This document shows positions 21,346 through 31,205 of a stretch of DNA of 64,000 nt, piece after piece. Source of the DNA: Achatina immaculata. Its lineage: Eukaryota; Mollusca; Gastropoda; Stylommatophora; Achatinidae. The DNA lies in assembly GCA_009760885.1 (NCBI GenBank), contig CM019716.1, forward strand, positions 12,787,702 to 12,851,701, given 5' to 3'. The stretch's first letter is position 1. The number at the start of each line of letters is the position of its first letter. The notes beneath the pieces are model-generated. The model was not told the origin of the DNA. It was given only the letters and a program-made list of their open reading frames with translations, and did no database searches. Position numbers and translations under genes: made by a program.

Positions 21346-21424
21346 GGTAAAAAGCAGCCAAAATTCAAAGGGATGTAATCATTTAAATATATATGACAAG
21401 ACTCCAAGAAGAGTCAAAAATCTT

Positions 21425-21745
21425 CTTCTTGGATCTGTGAGCTGATGTTGGCTACAGGTGATGCTGTTAAGATGCTGAGGCAAAGCGTCGTGTTGCCATG
21501 GAAGCCAGTCATGGACGCTTACTTTTTCTGTCCTTGAGTGTAGCTAAAAAAAACTTCGAGAGCGCAGTACTTCTTTAGTAGGCTCCACCAACAAGAGGAC
21601 TACGGCGATCCCTGCCCCGTTAGCCAAGCTAGGCCTGTTAGTGGGGGCACCAACGGAGAGGTGGGACAGGGTCTTGATCAGCTATGGTTCGCCGACGCTA
21701 GCATATCAGCTTATGGGCCGCTGACTGCCAAAAACCAGACAGCGT
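21425..21745 (-). mobile_element. AAG repeat, copy 2
   Basis: On the plus strand it reads AGTACTTCTTTAGTAGGCTC, GACTACGGCGATCCCTGCCC, GGGACAGGGTCTTGATCAGC and TATGGTTCGCCGACGCTAGC. It begins at TCTTCTTCTTGGATCTG, the reverse of its (AAG)n tail. It aligns along its length with the copies at 37225, 42765 and 45195. Confidence 0.8.
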
Positions 21746-22034
21746 CTTCGCTTCCAGTCTTTTCACATATTTGTCAACGGTTATGTCCCTTGAGATGCGG
21801 TTACTTTTTTTTTCTTTTAAAGCTCGTAGTGGTATGTACTGTCCTTCTTGCTACCCGTTTCACATATGACAAAATAAAGTTATGTTCGCCCATTGTAAAC
21901 TGCCTCTTTTCTGCTCTCTTTCTGGTTGTAAATCTTTTGTCACCACTTTTGCCATCATCACAGAATCTGTTATCACTACAGTCATCCTACTTCTCCGGCT
22001 GCTAATACAATTACTGTTGTTGCTACAAGTATTT

Positions 22035-22436
22035 CTATTAAGTTCACCACCTGCTGCTGCTACTATTATAGTTACTACATCGACTGCTATTACTACAATT
22101 ACTTCTACTACAAATACTGCCGCTACTACTACTACTACTATTACTATTGTTTAAACTAGCACTGCTAAAACTGCTACTGCTATTACTGCTATTGCTATTA
22201 CGTACTACTGCTGTTATTGCTATTACTACTGCTATTATTGCTACTACTAACTTCACTACAACATTTGCTGCTGGCGCTCCTCCTCCTCCTCTTACTACTA
22301 CTACTACTACTACTAGTACTACTACTACTACTACTACTACTGCTACTACTACTACAACTACTATTGCTATTGCTGCTGTTTTTATTACTACTACTACTAG
22401 TAATACTACTACTACTACTACTGCTACTACTACTAG

Positions 22437-22473
<37 letters not shown>

Positions 22474-22568
22474 GCTACTACTACTACAACTACTATTGCT
22501 ATTGCTGCTGTTTTTATTACTACTACTACTAGCGTCACTACTGTACTTGCTGTTACTCCTCCTCCTCT

Positions 22569-22606
<38 letters not shown>

Positions 22607-22645
22607 ACACCACTACCACCACCACCACCACCACCACTACTATTA
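22035..22645. repeat. (ACT)n trinucleotide block, about 600 bp
   Basis: Long runs of ACT/ACC/GCT triplets make up two near-identical sub-blocks, each holding ACTATTGCTATTGCTGCTGT (about 22361 and 22494). This points to duplication inside the array. Poly-Thr, poly-Leu and poly-Val frames are artefacts. Confidence 0.95.
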
Positions 22646-23082
22646 AGTCTTCAACTACTACTTTGGCTACTATTTCTCTAAAAAAGAATTCTGCTCGAAA
22701 TGTCTTATATCTGAAAATGATACCAAAATACTGCAGAAAATAAGATATTAAGTCTTAACTTTCCCCCTTCTCATTTTGTTTCCCCAACTCTTGCATAACT
22801 CTGTACTTTTGTTCCAACAACTCATCTACTCTCACCAACACTCAAAATCACATCAAAAACAAAGAGAAGAAGAAAAAACACCACCACCACAACCCAAATT
22901 CAATAAAACTTTTAAAAGCCATCTTCGATCGCAGTTTCTTGCCATGACCTTAATTTGACAAACTTATTTTTAAAGCAAAAAAAAAAAAAAACTCCGAGGA
23001 TTTCCTTTCGTTTCGTTTCGTCTGTGTCACTTCTTTCCATTCCCTGTTCCCTTTTATATGTGTTTTGCTTTTCCGACTCCCC

Positions 23083-23545
23083 CCCCACCTCTCTCTCTCT
23101 CTCTCTCTCTCGCTCTCTCTCTCGTTCTCTCTCTCGCCTCTCTCTCGCTCTCTCTCGTACTCTCTCTCGCCTCTCTCTCACTCTCGCTCTCTCTCTCTCG
23201 TTCTCTCTCGCTCTCCCTCTCTCGCGCTCTCTCGTTCTCTCTCTCTCGCTCTCTCTCGCCTCTCTCTCGTTCTCTCTCGCGCTCTCTCTCTTTCTCGCTC
23301 TCTCTCGCTCTCTCTCTCGCTCTCTCTCGCCTCTCTCTCGTTCTCTCTCGCGCTCTCTCTCTTTCTCGCTCTCTCTCGCTCTCCCTCTCTCGCTCTCTCG
23401 TTCTCTCTCTCTCGCTCTCTCTCGCCTCTCTCTCGTTCTCTCTCGCGCTCTCTCTCTTTCTCGCTCTCTCTCGCCTCTCTCTCGCTCTCTCTCTCGCGCT
23501 CTCTCTTTCTCTCGCTCTCTCACTCTCTCTTTCTCTCTCTCTGAA
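23083..23545. repeat. CTCTCTCG-type microsatellite, about 460 bp
   Basis: Variable (CT)n runs are punctuated by CG dinucleotides (CTCTCTCGCTCTCT, CTCGCGCTCTC). Higher-order units of about 110 bp recur, for example CGCCTCTCTCTCGTTCTC at 23257, 23327 and 23424. The Arg/Glu- and Ser/Leu-rich frames are artefacts. Confidence 0.95.
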
Positions 23546-23721
23546 ATAATGGATATGTTAACTGCCTGTTTTTGATGTGTTCTTCTTGTGGATGTTGCAT
23601 CGTCCGCGTGTACTCTGTTGGTCAGATTCAAGTAAACAAGCGCTCACTGCGGAAATCTCCACGCCTTTTTGAAGGCTGTTGGAGTAACCCCCATTTTGTT
23701 TGTCCATGCAATTCTGCTGAT

Positions 23722-23765
23722 GATGTCAGTGATGATGATGATGATGATGATGATGATGAGGATTG
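23722..23765. repeat. (GAT)n microsatellite
   Basis: A short run of GATGATGATGATGAT, followed by GAGGATTGTGATGACTG. No LINE 3' end was recognised directly upstream. Confidence 0.8.
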
Positions 23766-23819
23766 TGATGACTGTAGTGGCGTTCTTGATAATAGGATAT
23801 AAGCTAGTCTAATCTATAG

Positions 23820-23950
23820 TACGCTGTTTTCTTTGGGCTAAGCCGACTGCTCGTCCTACCGGAGGTCATGGTTCGAGTCTCAGGTAATTCTCTTGTTATT
23901 TTTCGTTCTTTTACGTCTAAAGTGCTTTTGTCCTACTGTCTTTCAAAGGC
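23820..23950 (+). mobile_element. tRNA-headed SINE
   Basis: GGGCTAAGCCGACTGCTCGT, then GGTCATGGTTCGAGTCTCAG (B box GGTTCGAGTCT), then GTAATTCTCTTGTTATTTTT and ACGTCTAAAGTGCTTTTGTC. The same order is on the minus strand at 16500 and 38225, so this is a dispersed family. The acceptor stem does not pair, so it is not a tRNA gene. Confidence 0.8.
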
Positions 23951-24087
23951 TAACCATAGGACATTGTGCTAGGTCACTGTTTTGTGTTAAAACTTCGTTC
24001 TTTCTCATTTTAACAGTTTGATACTGGTAGTAAGTTTCAGCATAGAGAGGAACTATCGAGACTTGGGCGTAGCAATGGACGCAGATG

Positions 24088-24595
24088 ATATATTGACCAA
24101 GTGACAGGGGCATCTCTTGTACCAGTTTTTTATAACTAGGTGACAGGAGCATCTCTTGTACCAGTTTTTTTTATAACTAGGTGACAGGGGCATCTCTTGT
24201 ACCAGTTTTTTATAACTAGGTGACAGGGGCATCACTTGTACCAGTTTTCTACATGTAGGTGCCGGGGGCATTTCTTGTACCAGTTTTCTACAACTAGGCG
24301 ACAAAGGTATCTCTTATACTAGTTTTCTACAACTAGGTGACAGAGGCATCTCTTGTACTAGTTTTCTACAACTAGGTGACAGAGGCATCTCTTGTACTAC
24401 TTTTCTACAAGTAGGTGACAGAGGCATCTCTTGTACTACTTTTCAACAACTAGGTGACAGAGGCATCTTTTGTACACGTTTTATACAACTAGATGGCAAG
24501 GGCATCTCCTGTACCAGTTTTCAACACGTAGGTGACAGAGGCATCTCTTGTATCAGTTTACTACAACTAGGTGACGGGGGTGGGGGTGGAGGGGC
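24088..24595. repeat. 39-bp minisatellite, about 13 units
   Basis: The unit is AACTAGGTGACAGGGGCATC plus TCTTGTACCAGTTTTTTAT, with 38-42 bp spacing. Units from 24300 onward read GACAGAGGCATC and GTACTA, so two subtypes are segregated left and right. A frame of about 80 residues follows from the 39-bp period. Confidence 0.9.
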
Positions 24596-24599
24596 ATCT

Positions 24600-24850
24600 C
24601 TAGTATTTCTGGCTGTGGATGTGTGGAGTCATCTGAGAGATACTATTTCCGTATCCATAGTTTCCTTGTCGGCACGCAGCATGATGATGTGGTCAGCGTC
24701 ACGCATGACTGCCCTTATTTCGTCAGCTCAGAAAGGAGCCGAGAACCCGTTTCTAATTTGGGTGACTGAGACACATCCGGCCTGACTTATGCCTCAGACC
24801 TAGGCGGGAAAGACAGCAGCACTAACTACTGCGCCACTCGCTCGCCCTTG
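24600..24850 (-). mobile_element. tRNA-headed SINE with shared core
   Basis: The minus strand starts GGGCGAGCGAGTGGCGCAGT, then AGTTAGTGCTGCTG, with a weak B region near GAGGCATAAGTC. The core follows: CAGTCACCCAAATTAGAAAC, GGGCAGTCATGCGTGACGCT and GACCACATCATCATGCTGCG. The core matches 13795-14020. Confidence 0.8.
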
Positions 24851-24884
24851 TCAGGAAGAACAAGGGGGGGGGGGAGAAACAAAC

Positions 24885-25115
24885 AAGCAGGGGTGCTCAG
24901 TGGCTGGGTAGATAGTGTATTGTCCTCCCCTGGCTACATGGTTGCTCGTCCTACGAAAGTTCGGCCGTTATAACCCTGACAGTCTTGCTAAAGAGAAAGA
25001 ACAAGCTGCTCTTTGGGAACAATGCTGTGAAAAAAGGCAGCTCCTACGTGGCGTAGAGGTTAGAGAGGCTTGTGGTGGTTCGAGTTCGACCAGATATGTG
25101 CCTCCCCTAGGTGTA
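24885..25115 (+). mobile_element. tRNA-like SINE heads, fragments
   Basis: GGGGTGCTCAGTGGCTGGGT and GGCTACATGGTTGCTCGTCC (24891-24955) look like a SINE head lacking a good B box. GTGGCGTAGAGGTTAGAGAG and GTGGTTCGAGTTCGACC (25048-25093) supply A-box- and B-box-like words about 25 bases apart. Whether this is one or two insertions is unclear. Confidence 0.5.
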
Positions 25116-25524
25116 GAAATCTTCTACCAAACAAGCCCCCCCTCCCAAAACCACCTCTTCCCCCCCCCCCCCCCCCGGTCACATAGTGTGCAGAAAGTTG
25201 CAAACAGTCTCCTTCTAAGATGGGCAGGGTTGATGCTGGTCACATTGCCATGTAGTATATTGACAGGTCAAGGAATATACGGGCACTAGCACCGTGCCCC
25301 CTCCCCCCCCCATATGCCTCCATTCCGTGACACGAATAAGTTTTAGTGCCCTGAATAGACTAAGGTCTTCGTCAGTCCCCCAGAGTCGCTGGAACTGATC
25401 CATTCTCGACAGTATTTGTGCTACGGAGAAGCCAGGTAAAATGAATGGCTGGGAAGACTGTGGGACCTCCTGCTGACAATGGTATTCATGGAGGCAAATC
25501 TAGACGGCTGAGCATGTGTAACTG

Positions 25525-25925
25525 GAACGGAGAGGCAAAGAAGAAAAAGATCAACAACTGCAGCAACAACAATAACAAAGCAAATAAAAAGAAGAAAAAT
25601 AGCAACTGCTACAACATCAGTAGCAACAACAAAAAACAGCAATAAGAAAAAAGAAGAATAACGACTACAGCAACAACAACAGCCATGAAAACAACTGTAA
25701 AAACAATAACAACAGCAGCAGCAGCAAAGAAAAGAAACTAACAACAGCAACAATAAAAACAACAACAATGACAACACCAACAGCAACAAAAATGAAAATA
25801 ACTACAACAACAATAATAACAAAAAAACAGTACAAACAACAACAGCAACAGCAACGAAAACAAGTGCAACATCTATAACATCATCAGCACCAATACCAGC
25901 AGTAACAGCAGCAGCATGAAAACGG
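25525..25925. repeat. CAA/CAG/AAT-rich degenerate trinucleotide tract
   Basis: Mixed AACAACAACAATAACAA and AGCAGCAGCAGCAAAG words run over about 400 bp. The minus-strand frame rich in Leu, Val and Cys is an artefact. Confidence 0.8.
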
Positions 25926-26374
25926 CACATTTTCAGGTTCTTATTAACACCATATATATATACCATATAAAGCTGTCTAATTTTTTTATGAATAATCTTG
26001 TTCCCAATGAAAGCTACGAATCAACCTTCCGAATTTAGAAGGATTTTAGATCGATCTGGAAAGAAACCCCCCAAAAAATGGAAAAGTTTAATTTTATTAT
26101 GACTAAAAAAAAATTTTTTTTTTTATAATGAAGAAATGATTAAATTATGGCGCAGAAAGAGAAAAATATTGTATTGAGAAATAACATCCCGCACATATTA
26201 ACAAGATCAATTTGGGCGATGCCATTCCCCTACCCCCCCCCCCCCCCCCATCTCCCACATATCATTAATGCTACATAATTTTTTTAAGGGGTGTGTCATC
26301 CGGACACACACACACACACACAATAAAAAAAATATCTCCCTCGCTGACGTCCATCTGGGGGGACCCTGAATCTC
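25926..26374. other. AT-rich unassigned sequence with simple runs
   Basis: It holds a poly-C run at 26235-26249, an (AC)n run at 26304-26322 and A/T runs near 26106-26124. No gene was recognised. Confidence 0.45.
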
Positions 26375-26680
26375 GTGAATACTGACAACGTGTCATTGTT
26401 TGCAAAAATTAACGGTCCAATTTTCTTCACAGCCATGTCAGCCATCATTCAGAATAGAGGGTCAACCATATTTTCCGAATTTAATGAGGTGGCAAGAATT
26501 GGAAACCCGTCACTCGCCTTAGAAAAAGGAGAGGCTCTTAAGGCAATCTTTGAAGCTATCCCTCCTCCTCTTCGTCATCCCTGTATCTTCCATCATTCTT
26601 TCATATCGTTCTATTTTTTCTTCTTCTTTTTTTTTTTTAACGAATCCATCTTTCAAACTTCTGGGCAGCATTTTTCTTAA
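26375..26680 (+). CDS. Unassigned 101-codon open frame, probably non-coding
   Basis: The first 70 residues have ordinary, non-repetitive composition (MNTDNVSLFAKINGPIFF, IGNPSLALEKGEALKAIF). The C-terminus is a poly-Phe artefact of a T run. There is no recognised domain, no splice evidence and no duplicate in the window. It is listed because it is one of the few non-repeat frames with mixed composition. Confidence 0.1.
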   Translation: MNTDNVSLFAKINGPIFFTAMSAIIQNRGSTIFSEFNEVARIGNPSLALEKGEALKAIFEAIPPPLRHPCIFHHSFISFYFFFFFFFFNESIFQTSGQHFS

Positions 26681-26809
26681 TTCAATTTGCAAATTTAGGG
26701 GGTTATCTCTCTTATAGCTTCGAGATGTCTTTCTTGAATATTATGATTTCTTACTTACGGTTCCTATATTGTCTTTTCTTTTCACTTTCACTTCTTTCTT
26801 CTTTCTACA

Positions 26810-26813
<4 letters not shown>

Positions 26814-26861
<48 letters not shown>

Positions 26862-26862
26862 T
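26814..26862. repeat. (CT)n microsatellite
   Basis: Nearly pure CTCTCTCTCT, about 48 bp, just left of the Fam C insertion. Confidence 0.9.
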
Positions 26863-26904
26863 CTTATTTCTAAATGAGTATTCAGGTTGTATAAAATATA
26901 ATAT

Positions 26905-27491
26905 CAGTCAGGCAGCCATTTGCATGTCCCATGTGGAACTTTGCCTTCCTAACAGCTCTCCTGTAGGCCTCTCGGTTGTAAACAAGATGCCCTGCTGCTG
27001 ATGCATCCATTCGCAGATCATCAACGATGTCTTGCGGCCATCATTGCTTTGGTCTTCCTCTCTTTCTTTTTCCCATTATGTGCCCTTCCAAGATGGTCTT
27101 CTCTAAATTATCATAACGATTAATCTGTCCAAAATATTTAGGTTTTCTCTCTTTAATCCTGTTTACCAGCCAGCCTTCTTCAATATTAAGTTCTTGTAGT
27201 ATGGGTATATTTGTTTTTTATATGTCCATGATATTTGAAGAACTCTTCTGTAGCATTTACATTCAAAGGCATTTATGTGTTTCTCAGCTGCTTTTTTAAA
27301 TGTCCAGGTCTCACAGGCATATGTTGTGATGGGAAAGATGCATGCCCTTAAAAATCTTATTTTTGTAGTTCTGTCTGTTCCTCTCTACAGCTTTTTTAGT
27401 TGTTTTACTTTTTGAAGAGCGACAGATGTCCTCCTTTTAATTTCCCTCATTGTATCTCCATTATTAGTTAGTAGTGATCCAAGATATTTTT
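26905..27491 (-). mobile_element. Fam C LINE, 5'-truncated, with a perfect 13-bp TSD
   Basis: The minus strand reads KQLKKLYRGTDRTTKIRFLR, ACIFPITTYACETWTFKKAA and EKHINAFECKCYRRVLQISW. Then come QDIVDDLRMDASAAGHLVYN and REAYRRAVRKAKF. TAAAATATAATAT occurs at 26892-26904 and 27492-27504, bounding a 587-bp insert. The domain is the post-RT region (the 'YACETWT...FExKCYRRxLxISW' helix block) of a CR1/RTE-like ORF2. Confidence 0.9.
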
Positions 27492-27654
27492 TAAAATATA
27501 ATATACTGCTGTATAATTAACACCAGTTAAACGACTGACAAAGGGTGATAAATATGAACCAAACCGAACTTGACAGCTCTTGTGGTTCGAGGACAGAAGG
27601 TAGTCTAATCCCTTTAGGGGGGTTAACCATGTGGATACGCTACTGGATGGAAAA

Positions 27655-27790
27655 TAAATCATCATCGTTGTTTAGAGCCATTTCTCGTCATGTTCCATTT
27701 GATTTTTCTTACTGCAAATGAAATAAATCATCATCGTTGTTTGGAGCCATTTCTCCTCATGTCCCATTTGATTCTTCTTACTGCAAATGA
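27655..27790. repeat. 65-bp direct duplication
   Basis: AAATAAATCATCATCGTTGT through TTACTGCAAATGA occurs twice in tandem with about five differences. Confidence 0.85.
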
Positions 27791-27804
27791 ACTACTGCCT
27801 ATGA

Positions 27805-27965
27805 AAATTATAAGTGATATATGGATCCAGTGATTCTTCACTGTGCCATTGTGTGAAGTATCACACCAAATAGTGCGGCCGATGTAGGTTTAGAACCTCT
27901 TTCTATTACATGGAAAGCTGAACTCTTCTACCGCTTAGCCACAACGGAGTTATTCAAATTCATTC
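27805..27965 (-). mobile_element. tRNA-headed SINE (TGGCTAAGCGG type)
   Basis: The minus strand reads CCGTTGTGGCTAAGCGGTAG (A box TGGCTAAGCGG), then AAGAGGTTCTAAACCTACAT (B box GGTTCTAAACC), about 42 bases apart. This is a good internal Pol III promoter. The body is short and unlike the other SINEs here. Confidence 0.65.
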
Positions 27966-28029
27966 AGCATTTACGGCATGACATTTTAAATATTTCCTAT
28001 ATGAAATTTACTATAATATTTCCCCCCAC

Positions 28030-28622
28030 AAGAAACATTCATATGGGAAGTATTAAACATCCATTATTTCCCATATGAAACGTCCAACGTATACGCCACG
28101 AAGACGTCCAGCACGTACTACATGAAACATCCAAAACTTCCTGCACGAAACATCCAGCAGTAAAAACTTGAATGGAGGCTGCGGCACGCGGCGGAGCATA
28201 TACGGGGTTGTCCCGAATGCAGTGAAGCCGGAGTCTGAATTCTGAAATTGTGAACCTCAAAAAGTTCCAACTTTTGCCACACTAAGCTTCCAATTTTTAC
28301 CACGTGAAAGATTTAACACTTCCACACATGAAACGTCCAACATTTTTCACATGAAACGTTTAACATTCCCTCCACAAGAAACCTCCAACATTCCCTCCAC
28401 AAGAAACCTCCAACATTCCCTCCACAAGAAACCTCCAACATTCCCTCCACAAGAAACCTCCAACATTCCCTCCATAAGAAACCTCCAACATTCCCTCCAC
28501 AAGAAACCTCCAGCATTCCCTCCCCAAGAAGCGTCCAATATTCCTTCCACAAGAAACGTTCAACATTCCCTCCATAAGAAACCTCCAACATTCCCTGCAC
28601 AAGAAACGTCCAACATTCACTA
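28030..28622. repeat. 25-bp minisatellite with a diverged left flank
   Basis: AAACCTCCAACATTCCCTCC plus ACAAG repeats about 11 times from 28340 to 28620. To the left, words such as ATGAAACATCCAAAACTTCC are looser relatives, so the array decays gradually leftward. Frames of about 95 residues on both strands are repeat-driven. Confidence 0.9.
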
Positions 28623-28854
28623 TATTAGACATATTCATATATGAAAAATTGGACAGAGAATATACTGACCAGTTCAAAAGAACCAAGCATTCTCGAATAG
28701 AAAAAAAAATACCAGTCTTTCTATTAGACAACATCAGAGAAAGAATATATAATCATTTAACACTTCATTTCTCCGAGAGAAATATACTGAACATTAATGT
28801 TCATGAAAATCCCAAATTAAAATAAAATTAAGCCCATTAGAATTAACAAGCATC

Positions 28855-29125
28855 GAATAATGTATATTTTAAAGAAAAACGAAAGCAAGCTTCTAATAGT
28901 ATATATTTTAAGGAATAGCATTAAAAAGCCTCAAATAGTATATATTTCAAATAATAACTTTAGGAAGCCTCAAAGAATATATATTTTAAATAAAAACATT
29001 AAACAGATTCATATAGTATATATCTTAAATAATAATACTAGGAAGCCTCAAACAGTGCATGCTTTAAGCTGAAAGAAATAAAACACATAAGGAAGCTTCT
29101 AATCTTGCATATTTTAAAGAACATG
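28855..29125. repeat. 39-bp minisatellite, diverged array (relative of 32885-33640)
   Basis: Units of the type TATATTTTAAATAATAATAC plus TAGGAAGCCTCAAATAG recur about seven times. The motif is that of the larger array 4 kb to the right, but the units are far more diverged, so this is the older member or a separately decaying one. Confidence 0.85.
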
Positions 29126-29159
29126 AAAGAAAATATGAAGAACATGGAAGAAAATTCAT

Positions 29160-29514
29160 CTCTCTCTCTCTCTCTGAACCTTAAGTGCCCAGGGCACATG
29201 GGGCTTCCGCAAGGGTTTTCCACAAGTGCCTGTCCTTGGCCTTTTTTTCTGCTCTTGCCCAGGTGAGCCCTCTATTGCTCAACATCCTTTCTGTTGTTCT
29301 TCTCCATGTCTCTTTTGATCTACCCTTACTTCTGCTCCCCTGTGGTGTCCATCTTAGTGCTATTTTTGGTAGTGAGTTGTCAGTCATTCGGAGCACATGT
29401 CCCAACCACCGCCAGCGTCTTTCCTCAATAATTGTTGTCAGTGGTTTCATCTGCATTTCTGCTAATAAGATGTTATTTCTTTTGGTGTTTGGCCAAAATA
29501 TTTTTCTAATTCTT
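29160..29514 (-). mobile_element. Fam B LINE, 5'-truncated, with a perfect 12-bp TSD
   Basis: The minus strand reads MQMKPLTTIIEERRWRWLGH, VLRMTDNSLPKIALRWTPQG, SRSKGRSKETWRRTTERMLS, NRGLTWARAEKKAKDRHLWK and TLAEAPCALGT, then a stop and a (GA)n tail. AAGAAAATTCAT occurs at 29148-29159 and 29515-29526. The reading frame is intact to the stop, so this is the youngest-looking LINE piece in the window. Confidence 0.93.
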
Positions 29515-29839
29515 AAGAAAATTCATAACAGAGGCTAACATCATTGAAAGCAGAAAGGTATCCTGCAGACCATAATGCAGCAATACGTGTTTTTTTTTCT
29601 TTAAATATAAAACTTAGATTCACAACAAAAAAATAATAATAATAACTTCCAAACAGGATCATTGTTTATGAATCCAATTTTTAAAAATCTAAGATAAATA
29701 ATAATAGATCATATGGACTGACGCTACATTAAAAGCAGATTTCTGAGAACGCTGAAGGTTTACTGACCGTAACTGGAGCCTCACATACATCGAAAATGCT
29801 TACGTTTTGGCAGTCAGCGTCCCGTAGCTGACGTGCCGG

Positions 29840-30180
29840 CGTCAGAGTTTGCGAACCATAGCTGACTAAGACCCTGTCTCACCTATCCCAGTAGCAGATC
29901 CAGCCTGGTTAACGAGCCAGGGACTGCCATAGTCGCCATGGTAGTGGAGTCTGCTAAAGAAGTATTGTGCACCCACAGTAACTGGCCTGGCTTGAATAAC
30001 GAGGCAGGGACTGCCATAGTCCCCACGGTAGTGGAGTCTGTTAAAGAAGTATTGCACAGCCTGTTTCTTAGCTGTTCTCAGGGACCGGAAAAAATGCTGC
30101 CATGAAACGCTCCCAAGCCGACAGAAGATGTGCCTCAACACCCTCACAGCACCTGCTGCAAATGACACAAGCACACAGTT
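29840..30180 (+). mobile_element. AAG repeat, copy 3, with internal duplication
   Basis: GCGAACCATAGCTGACTAAG starts the copy. A segment of about 75 bp holding GGTAGTGGAGTCTGCTAAAG (29941-29960) is repeated at about 30021 (GGTAGTGGAGTCTGTTAAAG). It continues with GTGCCTCAACACCCTCACAG. The (AAG)n tail is not preserved. Confidence 0.75.
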
Positions 30181-30334
30181 CCAGGAAGATAAAAAAAAAC
30201 AAGTACATATCATTACAAAACTTGGCTTTCAAATTTTATATATCAGCGTTATAGTGAATGTGCATGGAGATATTAGAGCTACGACCTATATAATACTGAA
30301 GAAATGTAATGTTTGCTGACATTAGATTTTGTTT

Positions 30335-30406
30335 AAACTTAAGTTAGGATCTACGTACGTCGAAGGTACGTAAGTTAGGATCTACGTACGTCGAAGGTAC
30401 GTAAGT
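30335..30406. repeat. 31-bp tandem duplication with internal palindromes
   Basis: TAAGTTAGGATCTACGTACG plus TCGAAGGTACG occurs twice. TACGTACGTCGAAGGTACGTA can fold on itself within each unit. Confidence 0.85.
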
Positions 30407-30499
30407 CGCAGTCCGTCTGTAATTGTTTACTTCAGAGTGTTACAGCACATATTGCCACGGGTCTTGCAAGTAGATGTACTGAAATTATCTTCGTCTGGA

Positions 30500-30663
30500 T
30501 TCATTCATTCATTTGCATGTCCCTTGCGGAACTTTGCCTCCCTAACAGCACTCATGTAGGACTCTCAGTTGTAAGCAAAAGGCCCTGCTGCTGATGCATC
30601 CATTTGCAGATCATCAACGATGTCATGCAGTCATCTTCGCCTCCCTTTCTTTCTTTCTCTCCT

Positions 30664-30721
<58 letters not shown>

Positions 30722-31205
30722 CTTTTTTTTTGTATCCATGATATTTGAAGGACTATTCTATAACATTTGCATTCAAAGGCATTTATGTGTTTCTCAGCTG
30801 TTTTGTTACGTGTCCAGGTCTCACAGGCATATGTTGCGATGGGAAAAATGCACATCTTTAAAGACCTCATTCTTGTAGTTCTGTCTGCTCCTCTTCACAG
30901 CTTCTTTAGTTTTATTTTTTGAAAAACGGACAGATGTCCTCCTTTAAATTTCCCTCACTGCATCCCCATTATTAGTAATGATCCAAGATATTGAAAACTC
31001 TCCACCACTTCCAATTTCTCCACACTGATACATTTTTCAGTTGCCATGTTTGTGTTGCTGTCATCAGTTTAATTTTTTTTCTGAGTTAAGATGAAGGTTT
31101 TGCTCTTCATTTTTCTCTTACGGGCTGATATAATTAGTTTCTCCAGTCATTTTTTTTATGTCGTGGACTTGGTCTAATCTCTGGTATTTCATAGCCTCCA
31201 GTTTT
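30500..31205 (-). mobile_element. Fam C LINE with a (CT)n block replacing part of the gene
   Basis: The minus strand reads MRSLKMCIFPIATYACETWT, KTAEKHINAFECKCYRIVLQ and ISWIQKK, then a (GA)n block, then HDIVDDLQMDASAAGP, SAVREAKFRKGHANE and the (ATGA)n tail. Compared with 26905-27491, about 150 bp between ISW and the DIVDD region is missing and about 75 bp of (CT)n is present instead. Upstream sequence extends further than in the other copy, to the region containing NMATEKCISVEKLEVVESF. Confidence 0.85.
30658..30722. repeat. (CT)n microsatellite inside Fam C
   Basis: A pure CT run, grown at the position of the element's natural pyrimidine tract CTTCCTCTCTTTCTTTTTCC. Confidence 0.95.

Noticed and set aside
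22044..22743. Long open frames (190-200 codons) on both strands over the ACT block
   Set aside because: Poly-Thr/Leu/Val translations of a trinucleotide repeat, open only because the repeat lacks stops.
22912..23631. 239-codon Arg/Glu-rich frame and overlapping Ser/Leu frames
   Set aside because: Translations of the CTCTCTCG repeat. Charged coiled-coil appearance is an artefact.
23860..23890. tRNA gene (good B box GGTTCGAGTCT)
   Set aside because: No acceptor or anticodon stem closes. The same sequence recurs at 16500 and 38225 with a common 3' body, so it is a SINE head.
28340..28620. CRISPR-like array of 25-bp repeats
   Set aside because: Head-to-tail tandem repeat with no spacers.
30631..30870. 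Arg/Glu-rich C-terminus fused to a Cys-containing domain
   Set aside because: A LINE post-RT frame running into a (GA)n expansion.
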